The notes under the pieces were generated by a model. The model ran no database searches. It was not told the origin of the DNA and was given only the letters and a program-made list of their open reading frames with translations. The position numbers were made by a program, and so were the translations under genes. From Lepiota brunneoincarnata (lineage: Eukaryota > Basidiomycota > Agaricomycetes > Agaricales > Agaricaceae): a stretch of DNA of 64,000 nt. Positions within the stretch are counted from its first letter, which is position 1. Every line of letters begins with the position of its first letter. Below are positions 21,791 to 32,989 of the stretch, piece by piece. The DNA is taken from assembly GCA_023014365.1 (NCBI GenBank), contig JAEBUN010000032.1, forward strand, positions 62,001 through 126,000, given 5' to 3'.

Positions 21791-23347
21791 TCAGACCCTG
21801 AGTGACCTCTGAAAGCTCCAGCAATTCTGGTGCCATCTCTTCCTTTGTCTCTCTATTCATCTGCATCAAACTCTACTGCATGATCCTCTGTGTTGAGGTT
21901 GGATGGATATCTCGTGAGTATTACACATTCATTGAATTCAATGGTTTTGAAGTAGATTGAGGGAGGGCAATGCTCATTCCAATCAAAAATCCTTGGGCAC
22001 AACTAGTTCCATATAAGCAGGAAGCCTCTGAATCCTTTTGTGATCAGAAGCATGCATCTGCAGCCCTTGTGTTCTTGTTTCAAGAAGCACGTTTGCAGTC
22101 TATCCACTGTACTTTGTGACACTACAGAAAGCTGTCAATGACACAAGTCTGTGGCTGGATCCATGAGAGGATGGGGTTTGAGCTTTTTATTGGAACAAGA
22201 ACAATAAGGCCCAGACATGGAAAAGTTTGACCCTGAGACTGAGGAGGCAGATTCCAATGTTTCTTAGTGTCCTCAAGCAATAATTGTTTCCATGAATGAC
22301 AAACTCTCTCCAAGCTTGGAAGAAGTTGTTGCAAGAATGTTGGGAGAGTGAGCAGAATGGACCAAGCAGATGGAAGAAAGAGGTCAAGTGCATTTGTGGC
22401 AGAGTTTCACATACTTTTACCACTACCATGCACATATATGTCACAGCACATCCCCTGCCCCCGGAACCTTTCATACAGCTATATAGGCCTGGTTGCATGC
22501 AATGATGACTCCAAATTTGATTCTGAGCAGACACCATAGACACAGAATATGAAATTTCCTTTGCTTATTGCTCCTCTTTGTTTCTGTTTCAGATAGGATA
22601 AGGAGCTAAATGGGTTCCCTGTTCCCCTGGTACCCAACCCAGGCCAATCATCTGCCAGTATGACGCCGGCAGAAGTTGCAATTAATAATCAAACGACCAA
22701 GCCATCTATGCTAGAACCATCCCCATGTGCCTCTGTCAGAATGTATCAGACAAAGTAAGGCTGCGTTGCCACCTCAAGGGGAATGGGACAGTATGCATGA
22801 CTCTGATCCCTCTTCCTCAGATGCACCAGTGCCCCATGCATCAACATCGTGCCTGGTCTGGGATAAGAGGGGACATGGGGACAAGATCTGCACACTACTC
22901 AAACCCCACCAATACCCCAACAGCTTCAGGGTCTCGCTGCTCTCAATTGTGATACACAAAATCTGAAGCACTCTAATAACTCACTTAGGTCTAATTGGTC
23001 ATTTGGCAGTCTGCATCCCTACACTAAGTACATCCAAGTTGTTGACATTCATGAACAAGTTACAAAGTTCCCGAGTGTGTCTGGCATGCTGAGATAATTT
23101 GTGTATTTTGTTGATCCCTCCTCTAGAAGGGAGATATTCTAGTAGCTAGTGCAAGCAGGGAACTTGGCCATCTGGGCTTGGATGTGGGAATTATGTGTAT
23201 GGAATACCTTACGTTTGTTAATATCCTCCCTACCGTTCAACAGATGCAGCCAAACAACAAAAGCATTGTGCAGAATAACAAGCATCATTATAAAAATCAA
23301 GAAGCAAACACATGGGTAAGGCACAGGTATACTAGGAGGTAGCAAAC
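21791..23347. other. No recognisable gene
   Basis: Only short frames on both strands. A plus-strand frame at about 22727-22966 (QSKAALPPQGEWDSMHDSD) has plausible exon composition but no splice partners I can defend. Confidence 0.35.
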
Positions 23348-24791
23348 CTATCCATGTGATCCTCCACAATGATGCCAGTTTGTCGGCTCATTTCGTTGTG
23401 CATTGTGACGGTTCAAGGTGTCAAGGTTGACATGATTGACTGTATCCACCCTTTCCTGACAGCCCTCCTGCCATTGGGCAATGGATGGGGCTCGCACTGA
23501 TGGGTCCTTGCTATTGACTCTGGGTGGAGCCCCAGCCTTGGCAAGTTCTAGCTTGAATGCACATCGTTCATGTTTGTCCTGCTTTTTGATGAGGTCGACA
23601 TATGTGGTGATGAGGCCGATCATAGTCTCTGTGCATTGTTCTTGGCGGTGATAATAATCCTTAGCCTCCCGATGAGTTTCTGCCTGGGCTTTGTGGATGT
23701 TGTTTAAAATTCTGGCAATGCTGAACAGAAGATCCTTTTGCCCAAGTTTCGCTTTCCCATTCACCAATTCTGGATGGGTGATGGGGTCGACAGCCTCAGG
23801 TTGATGAGGCAGGGGCATCAGTGGGGCAGGGGTGGCAGAAGTAACAGGGGTGGTTGTTTCTCCAACAAGAGGCTTGAGTGGATCATCAACAACGATGTTG
23901 TGGATAACGGAGATAGCGGCCTTGCAACATTTGGTTGGTTGGACAATGGGTTCATTGTAGTTGTTGTCAGATGGGGGGGCCCTCACCCACTTTTGTTTTC
24001 AAACAGAGGCAATGGCGGTGGCGGGCCATTGAACTTCGCATCTGATTTTCTTTTTGTAGCACTCAAAGCAGGCATGTGTTTCACAGGACCAGGTTTCACG
24101 TACCCAACAAGTCTGACACTTCCCACAAGGTACGTCTGCACAGATCCAACACATGCCATTCCCATAGATGTAACCGTCAGGGGCGGGCTGGGGCTGCAAA
24201 TTCTGATCAGAATGACATCCTGGAAAATAAAATAAGACTTACATCTTGTGTCCTCTGAGCAGAATGCAATTTGATCCTGTGTTTGAGAGGCAATTTATCA
24301 ATGAGAGGGTGTGTGGGGGGTGCTAGAATGATGGTGATGGGTTGAGGCACTGCAGCAGCAGCCAAATTAGTCTATGTGAGTGAGGTAATGGACAGAGAGT
24401 ACAATACCTTTTTGAGATCGCGTTTGACAGGGGGAATACCTGGGCACCATGACTGACACCACTTCCCCATTTCACACAGCCTTTCCTTTAGTTTTTGAAA
24501 TGGCATTTGAAGTCTCTGGGGCCATGTTGAGCAGTGGTGTGTTGTTGTTATTTGGGGGGTTTGAGCACTGCATGCTGTCAAAGTATCAGCTATATCCAGC
24601 GAATGTTTGCATACCTTGGCCCTAGTGACCTGACTGTCCATCGCTTCATCATCACTATGCTCATTGTGCTCCTCTCCTTTCTCCGGATTCTCTGACCACA
24701 CCAGAGCCTCTGATTGGGCAATTTGTCATTCAAGTTCTGATATCCTTAAACGTTTTTCATCGAGGCTCATCTTGGGTGCAGATGTGTTCAT
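23348..24791 (-). pseudogene. Zn2Cys6-like cluster / coiled-coil protein, disrupted
   Basis: ATG 24791 (MNTSAPKMSLDEKRL) opens a heptad-rich start interrupted by TGA at 24726-24728 (RISELE-stop-QIAQSEAL; CGA would restore Arg). Introns near 24407 and 24239 lead to GNGMCWICADVPCGKC. The best cluster is C-x2-C-x7-C-x4-C-x2-C-x6-C, ending CYKKKIRC. A second in-frame TGA lies at 23999-24001. Beyond it the frame stays open to 23348 with a helical C-terminus (KDLLFSIARILNNIHKAQ). One splice joint needs a one-base shift at a C run. It shares C-W-V-x-E and overall order with the intact gene at 25597-26683. Confidence 0.55.
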
Positions 24792-24917
24792 GACTTGAAG
24801 GTTGTGGGGGAGAAGCAGGTGGGTGATTGTAGTTGAGGAGGAGAAGATGCGTTGTCAAGCGGCAAGCTGTTCATGACACAATGAGAGCTTACTAAAAAAA
24901 AAAAAGCCTAAGGTTCA

Positions 24918-25440
24918 TTATGTAAAAGAATGAAATATATACATACACAAATCATAACAGTACAGGTGGGAGAAGGGAGACGGAGTTTCAAGCATGGGCA
25001 AGGACATTAGTGCGAGTGGGGACTTTGAGGGCAGAGGCAGAGGTGGAGGTACAGGTACACTGTCAAGTTCTTCCAATAATGTAGGCTGGCCAAAACATGT
25101 CCCTGCCAACCCCTTGAATGAAGCTTTGCAGCATCTCCACCTGCTATCATTTTCCCTCTGGCCAGCATCATGCAACTTCCTGGCACCCAAGGCTGAAGAG
25201 AGAGATGGGTGTACTGCAACATAGAGAAAGCCCTTGTAATCATCAAGAGTGGAAACAATGTGTTTCTCACACTGCTCGGTGCCCAAGAGGGGAAGAAGAG
25301 CCAAGATATCCTGTATTCTGTTGGTGATAAGTTCCTCCAAAAGTTGGCATAGGAACTTCGCTGGAATGCATATAAGCACCCAACCACTTGAATTGTTAGG
25401 ACTCAAGTACATACCTTGAACCATCTGCAAGCAAGAAAAA
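24918..25440 (-). pseudogene. Unidentified open frame, possible exon
   Basis: After a TTCTTGCAG acceptor near 25430 the minus frame runs about 170 codons (VQGMYLSPNNSSGWVLI; LLEELITNRIQDILALLP; Pro-rich end). No motif recognised and no confident start. It may belong to the same mobile cargo as its neighbours. Confidence 0.3.
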
Positions 25441-25596
25441 AGTAGTAGAACTGGCAAGGAGGATAGCCAGTGCTTTATTATAGTTCTTGCAAGTTGGAGT
25501 TAGAATGTCATTATAATTATCAGTTTCTACTTGTATGTGCTAATTGATGTCCAATGCATCATTTTTACCCTTGCCTTGACTGGCCACAGTCCAGTA

Positions 25597-26683
25597 TCAT
25601 CTCTTCAATTCTTCATAAATCTTCACTAACACATTGCACCTGAAAACAATGGGATTGGGATTGTGGGTGTCCAAAGGGTTAACCGCATTCTTGGCAAGCT
25701 TGATGCAGAGCAGCATTTGTTCACAAGATTCACGCATTTTGAGTAGTTGAACTTGGTCTTGAATTGCATCCTTGATTTGCTCATGAGCTTCAGCCAGTCG
25801 TGTCATGGCTGCAACCAATTCTGTGAGTGCAGCACTGTCATGGGAGTTGCTTGAGCCAGCATTCTGTTTGTTGCCACAAGGGGAGTGGTGGGCATCATGC
25901 TGACTGCCATCTTCATTGTCCATGTGCCTTTGCATCTGGCTTGGAATCTCTATATTGTCAACAATAAATGGACAAGGGCACCCAGAGGAGCGACACTTGT
26001 AGCATGGGTGGTGTTCAGGGACCCAACAGACTGAGCAGCTACCACATTCAACAGGGGTAGGAATCCAGGGCATTTGGTCCTGGAAAACGTGTACATCAGG
26101 ATCTGGTGTGGGCTGAATTTTAGGTGAGAAGTATTGGACATGTTGAAAAAAACAAATATAACATACATCCATGTGTGCCCTGGGCAAATACATCTTGATG
26201 GCTTGTTGAGGATCAAGGGGTAACGTTGTTGATGGACCAACAACCAGAGTAAAATCTCGAACTGGGTGTCAATGCAAATCAAGCGTAGTTGTGTGAGTCA
26301 GCCTCACCATGCTGGACCACTGCCACCTCCTCCGATGAGTTGTTTGAGGCATCGCAGTCACCTTGTTGTATGACACAAGCTCTTGATTTGCCAGTTCTAG
26401 CGCTGGGTGGTGGGTGGGCATGTTTGGGCTCTTTGTGCTGGCCCATCTCCTCCTTGGTAACTGGCACCTCCAGCTTCCGTTCCTCCTCAACTTCTTTACA
26501 CAATTGTGCAAGCTCAGGTTGCAATTGTTGCAGCTCTTGCTCCCTTTCCTCCTCCTCAAGTTCTTTGTGCAACTGTGCGAGCTTGCATTTGTCTTCCTCA
26601 ATGGAATCAACAGAACACGAAGGTAAATGGGAATTTATAGTAGGGCAGATAGTTGTAAAGGTCATATTGGTGTTTGAGCACAT
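25597..26683 (-). CDS. Zn2Cys6-like cluster / coiled-coil protein, intact
   Basis: Exons 26683-26308, 26261-26167 and 26112-25597 join in frame (987 bp, 328 aa) with consensus GT..AG introns of 46 and 54 bp. Residues about 25-70 form a Glu-rich coiled coil. Cysteines C180, C183, C186, C194, C197, C202 and C204 make a compact cluster (CGSCSVCWV...CYKC...CPC), close to but not exactly Zn2Cys6 spacing. Residues about 230-290 form a second helix (TELVAAMTRLAEAHEQI). It is the only member of this group in the CpG-poor island without a stop. Size and order parallel the 331-residue gene at 473-1578. Likely nuclear DNA binding by analogy; not shown. Confidence 0.65.
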
Positions 26684-26969
26684 TCATAACACGTGCCCAC
26701 CAGTCATGTGATTGCTGAAAGGAACCCGCAGCAGGAATCATTTTGGCAGAGGGTTAATAGGTGCAGTACTGGAAGTTCACTTTACACTTACTTTCATTCT
26801 TTCAAAGTGCAAGGAGGTGTGAATAGAACAAGCAAACAATAAAAATACAACCTGTCTACAATGAGAGACTAACATTGTGATTATATTCCAAATGGCAAGG
26901 ATACCAATGGGTCATTGCTGTTGAGGCAAACTTCAAAATCTCATTTGGTGTTTCAGAGGATGGGGCTAA

Positions 26970-27330
26970 TGGCTTTTTGGCCATATGATTCAACAGAGTA
27001 TGGAATTAAAGTACAACATCTGCTACTCATCAACGCATTTGTGAAGCTTGTTCAAAGCAGCACACCACTTGGCTTCATTGAGGCTGGTAACAGCGACGGG
27101 TGCTCCAAGTCATGCCACCATGAGCTGTTCCTTTCTGCATTGAAGTTGGAGGAGTCGCTTGCCCTGGTGGAGACACCTCTTGTGGTAGGTGGCAAGTGCC
27201 AGTCGATTGCGAACATCTTTCTGCTTGCACTTGACATGCTCACCCTCATGGGATTCATAGAGGAGCTTGACAAATTTCGCTATTTTGCCCAAGTATGCCA
27301 TGGCACTGGAAATATCACTCTCCTTGCTTC
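26970..27330 (-). pseudogene. Helical gene remnant, unidentified
   Basis: The minus frame from 27318 reads SAMAYLGKIAKFVKLLYE, then a basic helical stretch to KEQLMVA and, past TGA, LGAPVAVTSLNEAKW. The stops (TGA, TAG, TGA) are all reachable from CGA or CAG by C-to-T. It resembles the coiled-coil tail of a larger protein, possibly transposase-linked, but I cannot name it. Confidence 0.3.
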
Positions 27331-29042
27331 CAACACTTGAGGCCCGCTGGTGATCTATGGCAAGTTTCTACAGTTTGTGGCATACACACAAATGATCATG
27401 TACAAATCAGTTCCAGGGTCATTGATTTTACTTTGGGTGGTAGATGGATCACTTTTGAGGCTGCCAATGTTTTTGGGGGTGGAGTGTCTGATATGACTAT
27501 GACATCTACTGACTCCTGTGGACAATACATAAGGGAGGGAGTGATAAGGGCTAGTGGTGTTAACATGCCTGCCACTGTTTCCCAGTTTTCTTGGCATAAT
27601 GGCAAATATCAGATTGCATAATGAGATAAGAGAGAGAAAGGAGGGTATAAGAAATAATGACAGAGTGCCAATATTTGGATGGTTCTTTGTACCTGCAAAG
27701 TTTCTTAGCTAATGCATCTAACTTTATCAGTTGACAGGAACATTTGACGATGAAGAAGGAAACAAAATTCCAGTCATTGATAAGTACAATAATCGCTGAT
27801 AGATGGGACAAATTAATTAGGAGTGGATGGCAGTTGTCAATCTAGTAGATGATCTTCACTGCCATTGGCCATCATAAGGGTTTGACAGGCTGGCAGGCAT
27901 ACGGGCAGCAGGGACTACAAAGTATTATTGATGATGCAACCACAAGCTATCCTAAAGGATGTATTCTGGCCAGGTTCTCCATAAACAGAAATCATAACTG
28001 CTAAGATGAGTAAAACAGGGGGCAGTTGATTGACTTCTGTCTTTTCAATCAACCATTTTGTCCAAACATTAGCCTCATAGTCGATGATGCGATTGTCTAT
28101 CTGGTTCAGGGGGCAACGGAGGTCACAGCTTGTAACTCCTCATGGAAATTGCACTCAAAGGTTTGGAACACCTAGTAACTCATATGGAGCATCGGGAACG
28201 GAAATATGTACTGTTGTAATGGAAGTTTATCCCCACAGGCAACCTGTGTAATCTTCCATGCAAACATGAGATGCCCAGTGAATAAGAGGGCAGCAATTGT
28301 ATAAGTAATCGTTCAGCCTGCTGCTCATTTCTGATTTTTTCGCAATGATGAGAGGAGAATGTAATGAGATATGGGACTCAGAAATTCTGCACAAGGATTG
28401 TCATTGTCAGGGACCTGAGTAAAGAGGAGGTACCAGAGGGACATAATTGCATCTTGAGCACCAGGCATTGTTGGGTTAGGTTGAATTGTGTGGGGAATAG
28501 AGCCAGAAGGTTCACCTTCATTGTCAGACTTGTTGGACCCACCACTGACACTGTAAGACCCAGGGGGTCATAAAAAACAACCCCTGATTCTGACATAAGG
28601 GGTGGTCAATTCCCACCATATATGGAAATATTAGTGTTGCAAATATTCATTGATAATGTAGCAATTTACACACCCTAGTACACTTAATTATCACACTTAA
28701 TGGAGGAATGTTGCTTCGTTCAAGGTTGTGAGGGGTCGTAATTTGCTTTGAATTATTAAAGATTTACAACCTTTGTTCAGAAGGAAACTGAAGAAAATTC
28801 TATCCTTATTCCAAAGAAAATCATGACCTTTGTTCTGGGGTAAATCATGGCAATTAGTCAGTAGAAGAGACAACAATCTCAGTTGTCATAGGATAGCCTA
28901 GTATAATATGTCATTGACAAAACCGTTCCAATGACTTAAAATGATTACAAAATTCATAATTGCCTAATTTGGAAGTATTACATGACGCAACTTTGCAGAG
29001 TCAGATATGACATATTTGGCTATTTTATTTACTGAGCTATTA
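27331..29042. other. No recognisable gene
   Basis: CpG-poor, AT-rich DNA with short frames only. The minus frame around 28100-27930 (NQIDNRIIDYEANVWTKWL) could be an exon relic. Confidence 0.35.
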
Positions 29043-31070
29043 CTACTTTAAGTCAAAAGTACAAAACATTGGAATGGTTTTGTGGGTCACTGTAAAGACA
29101 AGAATGTCATCTAGATACACCACAATGACACCTTCTGCAATAATATCTCAGAAAATATTGTTCATCATTGTTTGGAAGGTAGTGGGGCTGTTGGTAAGTC
29201 TGAAGAACATTACTAGAGGCTTGAAAAGCCCCCAGTTAGTATGGAAGGCTGCCTTCCACTTGTCTCTGGGCTTAATCCAAATGTTGTTGAAACCCCACCA
29301 AATGTCCAGTTTGGTGAAGTATCTAGCACCTTGGAGCTGATTAACAAGTTCCAAAATGAGTGGAAGCGGATATTTATTCTTCATGGTGATTGCATTAAGG
29401 GTGCGATAGTCTTGGACTAGCCAGAGCAAACCATCTTTCTTCTTGATAAAGAACACTGGAGAAGCCATGGGGGATTTTGATGTGTGAATCCTTCCAGTGG
29501 CCAAGTTCTCCTGAATGAAGGAATCAAGTTCAGACTGCTCAGAGGGGGCTAGGGGGTATATCTTACAGCCCACAGGTGTTGCTCCAGGGGTGAGTTTAAT
29601 GGTGTGGTCCCAAGCCCTTTGTTCCAGGAGGGAGTCAAAGGACTTCTTCTCAAAGATAGAAGAGAAGTCTTGGAGGTGTTTAGGGATGAGACTGAGGGGA
29701 CTGGAGGTTTTGAGGGATGTTTGGGATGGTTGTGAGTTGCATTGGAAGGCCTCCACAAGCCTCTGAGAGGTAGTACCAGTTGCTTGGATGAGTTGAGGGT
29801 CCAGATGGAGGACAGTGGCCCAGATGTGCTTGCCATCTACTGTCCCTTGTTCATATTTTGGTTGGAGGCCCAGGATCTCTTGGATGTCCTCCCAGTCTTC
29901 ACTCCAAAGTGGGTGGGAGCCTTCTGAGCAGGCGGAGATCACTTGGATTTCAGCTTTTTGGATCTTCCACTCAGTTCTCCATTGTTCCTTACATAGTGTG
30001 CAACACCTGTCTGGGCAACGAGTCATCTGGACTTTGCCTGTCTGCCAGTTCACCTCTGGATTATGCTCTTTCAGCCATGAAAAACCCAACAATAAGACTT
30101 GCCTCCTGAGTGACATGACAGCAAGGGTGGTGTGCTCCAAGTGGGACTTGTAGCAGAGAGTAATGTCTAAAACTTTGGTGATCAAGCCTGCTTCATTCTC
30201 TATGCCATCAATGTTGAAGACCGGGATGGGCTGGGAAAGAGAGTGAGTATTGAGGCAATTCCTCTGTACAAAGTCACAATCAATGAAGCAGCTAGTTGCC
30301 CCACTGTCTAAGAGGGCCTGAGTTACCTTCCTCTCTGCTGTGTCCATTGTCTCTAGTTCCACAGTCAGATGAAGCAACCACCGAGACTCCATAGAGGATA
30401 TTTTGAACATGGAGGGTAGACATTGCTCCCATTTCAGCCATCTCAGTCGTTTAGGTAGTGAGGAGTTTGGAGAGGGTATGTCTGGTACAGGGATAGAGTT
30501 TTGGGCAGAGACAGTATCGTTTATTGGGTCTATGGGTAATATACTGTACCTACTCCCTGTAGGTGGCTGGGGCATACTGTTTACTGACTGCTTGGAGCAA
30601 AATCCACCTCTTCTTTGCTACCTGGGTATTCTGATGACACCTGAGCTTCCACAGCATCCTTCTCCACCAGCAGTTTTTGAATTAAAGCCTCCTTCTCCTC
30701 TAGATCTAAGAAGCAAACATCAAAACGCTGGGGGCATTTGGACTTGATGTGGCCTGGTTGGTGGCATCTATAACACACCACCAGCATTGTTAATGTCTTC
30801 CTGGTTGCATCAATGTCCATTGGGACAGGTTTGGTCAGAGTAGGTGCAACGTGGGTAAAGGAGCAGACCAGGGGAAGAGGGTTTGACATTGATGTGATAG
30901 GGGTGGTGGCAGAGGTCTTGAAGAGTGTTTTGAATTGACTGGATCACCTCAGTGAGGACCAGCTCAGAGTCTGCCTACCTAGTCATCATAGCTGCCACAT
31001 CCTGCTGGAGCTGAGCAATCATAGCCAGAGGGTCTGAAGGCCTATTCTCTGATACATTTTGCTGTGACAT
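29043..31070 (-). pseudogene. Decayed Ty3/gypsy element: gag remnant, protease, partial reverse transcriptase
   Basis: ATG 31070 (MSQQNVSENR) starts a gag-like N-terminus with TAG at 30975-30977. After a deletion that removed the capsid, the frame resumes with PMDIDATRK and the zinc knuckle CYRCHQPGHIKSKC (about 30785-30740). Pol (from about 30575, another frame) contains the aspartic protease ALLDSGATSCFID and the RT blocks FFIKKKDG, VQDYRTLNAIT, YPLPLI, FRLTNSPTTFQ and, past TGA at 29148-29150, VVYLDDILVF with catalytic DD. The element stops soon after; RNase H, integrase and recognisable LTRs are missing. It differs in extent from the fragment at 2304-4145. Confidence 0.8.
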
Positions 31071-32388
31071 GAGTGGGGGACAAGGTTGGACAGGGGGAGA
31101 GAGTAGTATTGAGTGATAGGATGCTATGGGATCAGAAAACATGTTTTTTCAATGGTGTAGGGCCTGTGGACACAAGACTGGTCTCTTTGGGGGATCCTAT
31201 TCTTCTGTTAGGATGACCTGTGGGGCTCAGGTGACTCAGGGAGCCAAAGTGATGCTGCAGGGAAATCCCAAGTGATATTAGACTATGAATTATGTACAGG
31301 ACACATACCTGCAGGGAATTCCTAAGAGAATAGGATGAGGAAACCCCTGCAGGCGAAAACTAGGTATATACCTAACTTATATAATCAATATAAATTGGAC
31401 CAGGCTTAGCTGTGGTGTCTAGGTGTTACACAAGGCCTGGTGTGGTTGAAACAAATGTGGGAGGTGAATATGACAGTCTAGAGTCTGTAGAAATGAGAGG
31501 GAATGAGGGAGGGTTTTAACTGGACAGTGAGGGAAAGTATGGAGTGTTCTGGCTGTGTTTGGAGCATAAGCATTTGAAGGGAGGGGTATATAATGCATTG
31601 GGGGGCATAGGGGTGTCAATAGGGTTGGTGGAGGTACTACTGGGGTGTTTGGAGTGTCCCCTTACACTTACATACTTGTGCAAATTGTGATCTTGCAATT
31701 TGTTTACTATTTTATTTCTATTCTCATTCAGTAGAATTTCAGTTACCTGGTATATGGACACATAGCTAGGCTTTTCTCAGTACTCATGCATACAACAAGT
31801 GACTGAGTCTTATATTCTTACACATCATCAGTATGATGATTATTCAGGCTTCTTGGGACATTTTTGACCCCTCCTTTTGATAGAAAACAAGTTCTGGCCT
31901 TTTTACAATAGCTCTCCTTTAAGGCCTTAGAGATGAATTGGGGTATGGTGATTGCATTATGCTCCATTGAAGCAAGCACAATGCAGAAGGGATTTGTGGA
32001 GGTCATTGAGTAGGACTTCTAATCATTCACAAGTATGTGGGTTTACATTTTTCTGATAAGAGTTTATCATTTCCTATTACAGATGTGGGAAGATTTATCA
32101 TTTTATCATTGCAACAGTAACACCAGGTCTCATTTTGGCAGGTGGTGGTGCATGCCCTGCTCAATTTGGCAGTGGTGAGTGTGGTTCCCATACATCTGAG
32201 GTCGTTGGTGATGGCATGGTGATGGCATAGTGATGGCTGTATGATGGCCAGGCAACGGATGGTATTGGTAAACAAATGTACACTATATTTCGTGCCAGTC
32301 GTCGGGATCATTAACTTACAAAGTTTCAGTTAAACTTCAGAAAAAAATTACATAATCAGCATCCTGGCGCCTGGGAAGGAGTCTGGAA
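31071..32388. other. No gene; transition from CpG-poor to CpG-normal DNA
   Basis: No coding sequence recognised. GCATTATATACCCC (minus strand near 31595) and TTATATAATC near 31385 look like promoter/LTR remnants upstream of the decayed gypsy gag. CpG frequency rises from about 32350 rightward. Confidence 0.4.
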
Positions 32389-32751
32389 TTATAGGTTTTT
32401 TTCGAGACTTAGTTCGGCCTTGGGCATCATGCACATTCCAATGCTCCCCAAAGTCCGAAATAATCTGTTGTAAAACATGGTCAGATGGGAAGCAGGAACA
32501 CCTGAGGTGACAGGAAGACATACGTGATAAATGTTTGCATCATGTTGTCTAAATTCTTGTGTCCACAACTCCTCACGATGACGTAGAACTTCCCATGCAT
32601 GCGATGGAAACCTGAATGCAGCTCGAATGCAGTCGAATACACGGCTGGGTACAGACATGGGATGGGGCCTGCATATCCGTCTGTTGTAAAATACCATCGG
32701 GATTGTCTCAGTCCCTTCGGTGGTGTGGAATGAGAGAGTGAACCAAGACAT
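32389..32751 (-). CDS. Hypothetical protein, 120 aa
   Basis: ATG 32751 (MSWFTLSFHTTEG) to the stop at 32389, single exon. Contains VFDCIRAAFRFPSHAWEVL and ends in Met/Cys-rich sequence. No family recognised, no signal peptide. Composition is CpG-normal like the genes to its right, so it may be a real gene or a 3' exon; the start is uncertain. Confidence 0.35.
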   Translation of the reverse strand: MSWFTLSFHTTEGTETIPMVFYNRRICRPHPMSVPSRVFDCIRAAFRFPSHAWEVLRHREELWTQEFRQHDANIYHVCLPVTSGVPASHLTMFYNRLFRTLGSIGMCMMPKAELSLEKNL

Positions 32752-32989
32752 GCTCACTCACTTTCTATTTTTTTGCATTTTCCCCTATTCTTTGAAACAT
32801 GGAAGCTTAGCAAACCCCCTCCCGATTTGGAACTGACCGGTCAAACGCGTAGGACCTCCAAGACCATGTACTGTAGTAAAACAAGAGTTTGACCGTTGAT
32901 CAACCCCTGGTGGGACTTGGAACACGATCACCTGATATAACCGATAGCAATAACTCGAATTACATAAAATATATACTTAGGGGTAACGA

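Noticed and set aside
26915..27340. 141-codon plus-strand ORF
   Set aside because: The minus strand shows better coding character (AYLGKIAKFVKLLYE and basic heptads) across the same bases, and the plus frame has no recognisable motif.
20763..28600. KDZ transposase
   Set aside because: I looked for the expected catalytic and Cys-cluster blocks of KDZ transposases on both strands and found none convincing; only associated-type genes are present.
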